From Pseudomonadota bacterium (GTDB lineage Bacteria; Desulfobacterota; Desulfobulbia; Desulfobulbales; JAGXFP01): a DNA stretch of 64,000 nt. A program made the translations under genes and the position numbers. Location of the stretch: assembly GCA_018814305.1 (NCBI GenBank), contig JAHJAA010000006.1, forward strand, positions 1 through 64,000. The letters run 5' to 3'. The number at the start of each line of letters is the position of its first letter. Position 1 is the first letter of the stretch. Below, one piece after another: positions 62,271 through 64,000 of the stretch. Below the pieces are notes generated by a model. It worked only from the letters and a program-made list of their open reading frames with translations, ran no database searches and had not been told where the DNA came from.

Positions 62271-62914
62271 GGTGGGTATTTCTGAGGTGCCTGCCGCTTA
62301 TTGGCTTGATCTGGGGGGTTATTGGACCGGTTCACACCCAAGGAGCTGATTTTTCTTCGGTGGAGCAGTTGCTCGATGCCGTCCAGGAGAGGTCAGCAGG
62401 GATCTCCTCATTTTCCTCCCGTTTTGTGCAGACCCGGTATCTGTCAATTTTTCCCCAACCGGTCAAGTTCAGCGGGCAACTGACCATGGCTCGGCCTGAT
62501 CGGTTGCGCTGGGAATTCCTGGAGCCTGTGCCGTCGGTACTGTTGCTGGATGGCAGGCAGGGCATGAAGTGTGATGGTGATGCGCCTCCCAGGGTGTTTA
62601 ATCTTGACGCAGATCCGGTTATGCGGATGGTTGCTCGACAACTTCTAGCCTGGACCAGCGGGACCTATCGAGACGTTCGGGAGAACTTTGATTTTGACTT
62701 GATCCCCGGTCCCGGGCTGGGTTTTACCCCCAAGGCTGGTGGGGCGGAAAATGTGATCAGTCGGATCGAAGTTATCTTTGAACCGGAAACCTTGCAACCG
62801 TTATCGGTGTCCATCAATGAACCTGGTGGAGATCATACCCTGATCGTTTTTGCCGAATACCGGGAAATCACCCCTTCCGCTACACTTTTCAATACGTGCT
62901 CAACCGGTCCTTGA
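62267..62914 (+). CDS. LolA-like periplasmic carrier protein
   Basis: 215 residues with a signal peptide (about 1-26). ISSFSSRFVQTRYLSIFPQPVKFSGQLTMARPDRLRWEFLEPVPSVLLLDG is the start of the LolA-type half-barrel fold seen in outer-membrane lipoprotein carrier proteins and in aryl polyene clusters. It probably ferries the hydrophobic product across the periplasm, not lipoproteins. The ATG overlaps the dehydratase stop, and its own stop overlaps the MMPL gene, so the three are coupled. Confidence 0.85.
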   Translation: MRWVFLRCLPLIGLIWGVIGPVHTQGADFSSVEQLLDAVQERSAGISSFSSRFVQTRYLSIFPQPVKFSGQLTMARPDRLRWEFLEPVPSVLLLDGRQGMKCDGDAPPRVFNLDADPVMRMVARQLLAWTSGTYRDVRENFDFDLIPGPGLGFTPKAGGAENVISRIEVIFEPETLQPLSVSINEPGGDHTLIVFAEYREITPSATLFNTCSTGP

Positions 62915-64000
62915 TTGTGAAGCTGTCAAGTGAACAAGGTAAGGATTTCGGCCTGTCCGGATGGCGGCTCTTCATCATCCTTGGAGTAACGTTGCTGGGA
63001 GTGTACTCTGCTCTGTCGGTCAAGCTCGATGAAGATGCCCTTGATCTGTTGCCCGGTCCGGAAGTTCGTCGGCAGTTGGTGGATCTCTCTCGATTGGGCA
63101 TGGTCAACCGGATTTTTCTTTCGTTTGACTTCACCGGCCCGAACCAAGAGGTCACTGCTGATCCCAACCAATTGGTTGCGGAAATCGCCAGGGTCGGTTC
63201 GATCCTCAGCGCCGATCCCCTGTTTCGGGAAGTTTTTTATCGTTTGCCCGAAGGGTACGAGTTTAGACTGGCCGGAACCTTCCATGAGTATTTACCTGTT
63301 CTAGTTGATGGTAAAGATCGTGAGGCCATCCGGGAACGGTTGGCACCGGAACGGCTCCGGGAATTTCTTGTTGACGATTTTCTTAAACTTAACTCCGTTG
63401 CCGGTCTTCCTTTGATCGGGATGATTCGCCGGGATCCCTTGGATTTTACCTCTATCGTCCTCGAAAAAATGAAGGGGCTCCGTGGCGGGATGCAGATCTC
63501 CCTGTGGAATGGATTCTTTTTGAGCAAGGATCTGAAACATGGTCTGCTCTGGCTTGAAGGTCTGGAAACTATGACCGACACTGTCAACGCAGTTAAGGTC
63601 AAGCAGAGTATTGATCGTGCGGTTGCCGGGGCTCCTACAGGCATCCGGATTCGGGTTGTGGGTCCTTTTGCCCATACCATTGCCAATGCCGAGGCCATCC
63701 GCCACGATCTGGCGAAATTGCTTCCCATTGCCATGGGGATACTGGCCGTCTTTCTCTTGGCGGTTTTTCGGAGTTGGCGGGCCCTGGTGGTTGTTGCGGT
63801 GCCTTTTCTGGCCATTCCGCCAGCTATTGCTTTAGTCGGACTTTTTTCCCCCTCCATCAGTGCTATGGCCCTTGGTTTTGGTATTGTTCTTCTTGGGATT
63901 GCGGTTGATTTTGCCGTGCATATCTATTACGGATTCCACCGGGGGCAGGGGTTCGGTCCATCGCTTAAAACGTCGGTACTCATGGCGGCGGGCACAACCA
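62896..64000 (+). CDS. MMPL/RND-family exporter, cut by the window end
   Basis: Not in the ORF track because it runs off the edge; 368 codons are visible. The start is uncertain: GTG 62896, TTG 62911 (overlapping the LolA-like stop as TTGA) or GTG 62917. A first membrane helix (about 23-43) precedes a large periplasmic loop (about 45-255) and then helices with LPIAMGILAVFLLAVFRSW and FGIVLLGIAVDFAVHIYYGF, the conserved helix of MMPL/RND lipid exporters. It probably moves the finished acyl product out of the inner membrane with the LolA-like protein. Confidence 0.85.
   Translation, partial: MLNRSLIVKLSSEQGKDFGLSGWRLFIILGVTLLGVYSALSVKLDEDALDLLPGPEVRRQLVDLSRLGMVNRIFLSFDFTGPNQEVTADPNQLVAEIARVGSILSADPLFREVFYRLPEGYEFRLAGTFHEYLPVLVDGKDREAIRERLAPERLREFLVDDFLKLNSVAGLPLIGMIRRDPLDFTSIVLEKMKGLRGGMQISLWNGFFLSKDLKHGLLWLEGLETMTDTVNAVKVKQSIDRAVAGAPTGIRIRVVGPFAHTIANAEAIRHDLAKLLPIAMGILAVFLLAVFRSWRALVVVAVPFLAIPPAIALVGLFSPSISAMALGFGIVLLGIAVDFAVHIYYGFHRGQGFGPSLKTSVLMAAGTT

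Noticed and set aside
1-64000. CRISPR arrays, rRNA genes, prophage or integron
   Set aside because: No regularly spaced repeats, rRNA sequence, phage structural genes or integrase were seen. The repeats found are dispersed and intergenic.

Overview
The window looks like the chromosome of a Gram-negative, probably anaerobic member of the Desulfobacterota, most likely near the Desulfobulbales. This is inference from gene content: an octaheme hydroxylamine-oxidoreductase-like cytochrome, a MetY/MetX/MetW plus CysE/CysK sulfur-assimilation block, CmoA/CmoB, many large two-component proteins, CheZ- and PilZ-type proteins, LpxL-type acyltransferases and an aryl-polyene-like type II fatty-acid cluster. 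No rRNA, prophage, CRISPR array or complete insertion sequence was seen.

Layout. 1-897 is AT-rich with no gene, followed by a secreted TPR protein. 1601-4727 (minus) is a CHASE4 histidine kinase with a LuxR-type response regulator. 5184-9947 is a respiratory/regulatory module: an octaheme cytochrome (minus) with its own terminator and a very good sigma-54 promoter, facing a heme-binding (CxxCH) sensor kinase and an NtrC-type regulator (plus). Paired GTTAC repeats in the divergent region are candidate enhancer sites. 10040-10771 is a stand-alone copy of the C-terminal half of translation factor IF2. 10775-15838 (minus) makes cysteine and homocysteine (metY-metX-metW, cysE-cysK), with a two-CW/XRE regulator candidate upstream. 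16377-17168 holds a MITE, hairpins and a gene remnant before clpB.

19781-34325 is mostly single-gene housekeeping and signalling: a C_GCAxxG_C_C protein, two PilZ proteins, asnS, an isochorismatase-family hydrolase, an expanded CheZ-like phosphatase, tRNA-Cys, rnc, a radical SAM protein, cmoB/cmoA/yhbY, a TraB-like membrane protein, a monoheme cytochrome, a Nudix hydrolase, a diguanylate cyclase and CheW. 34412-39982 has a LysM lytic transglycosylase, pepN between two copies of an intergenic repeat, and a small lipoprotein. 40270-48626 is a three-gene signalling block: an HD-GYP regulator, a 1998-residue hybrid kinase and a REC-histidine kinase.

48672 to the right edge is an envelope/lipid region. 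It has an LpxL-like acyltransferase, a lipoprotein, a mini ketosynthase-like protein, two B12-type radical SAM proteins, a GT2-DUF2062 fusion, a second acyltransferase with an altered HX4D motif, ACP, ketosynthase, chain-length-factor-like protein, FlgT-like and CsgG-like proteins, a ketoreductase, a hot-dog dehydratase, a LolA-like protein and an MMPL exporter cut by the window end. The genes are tightly packed, often overlapping by a few bases. The set resembles aryl polyene clusters, but the two radical SAM proteins and the FlgT/CsgG pair are unusual additions. This is my best candidate for an undescribed system. All names are by eye from motifs and remembered families; no database search was run.
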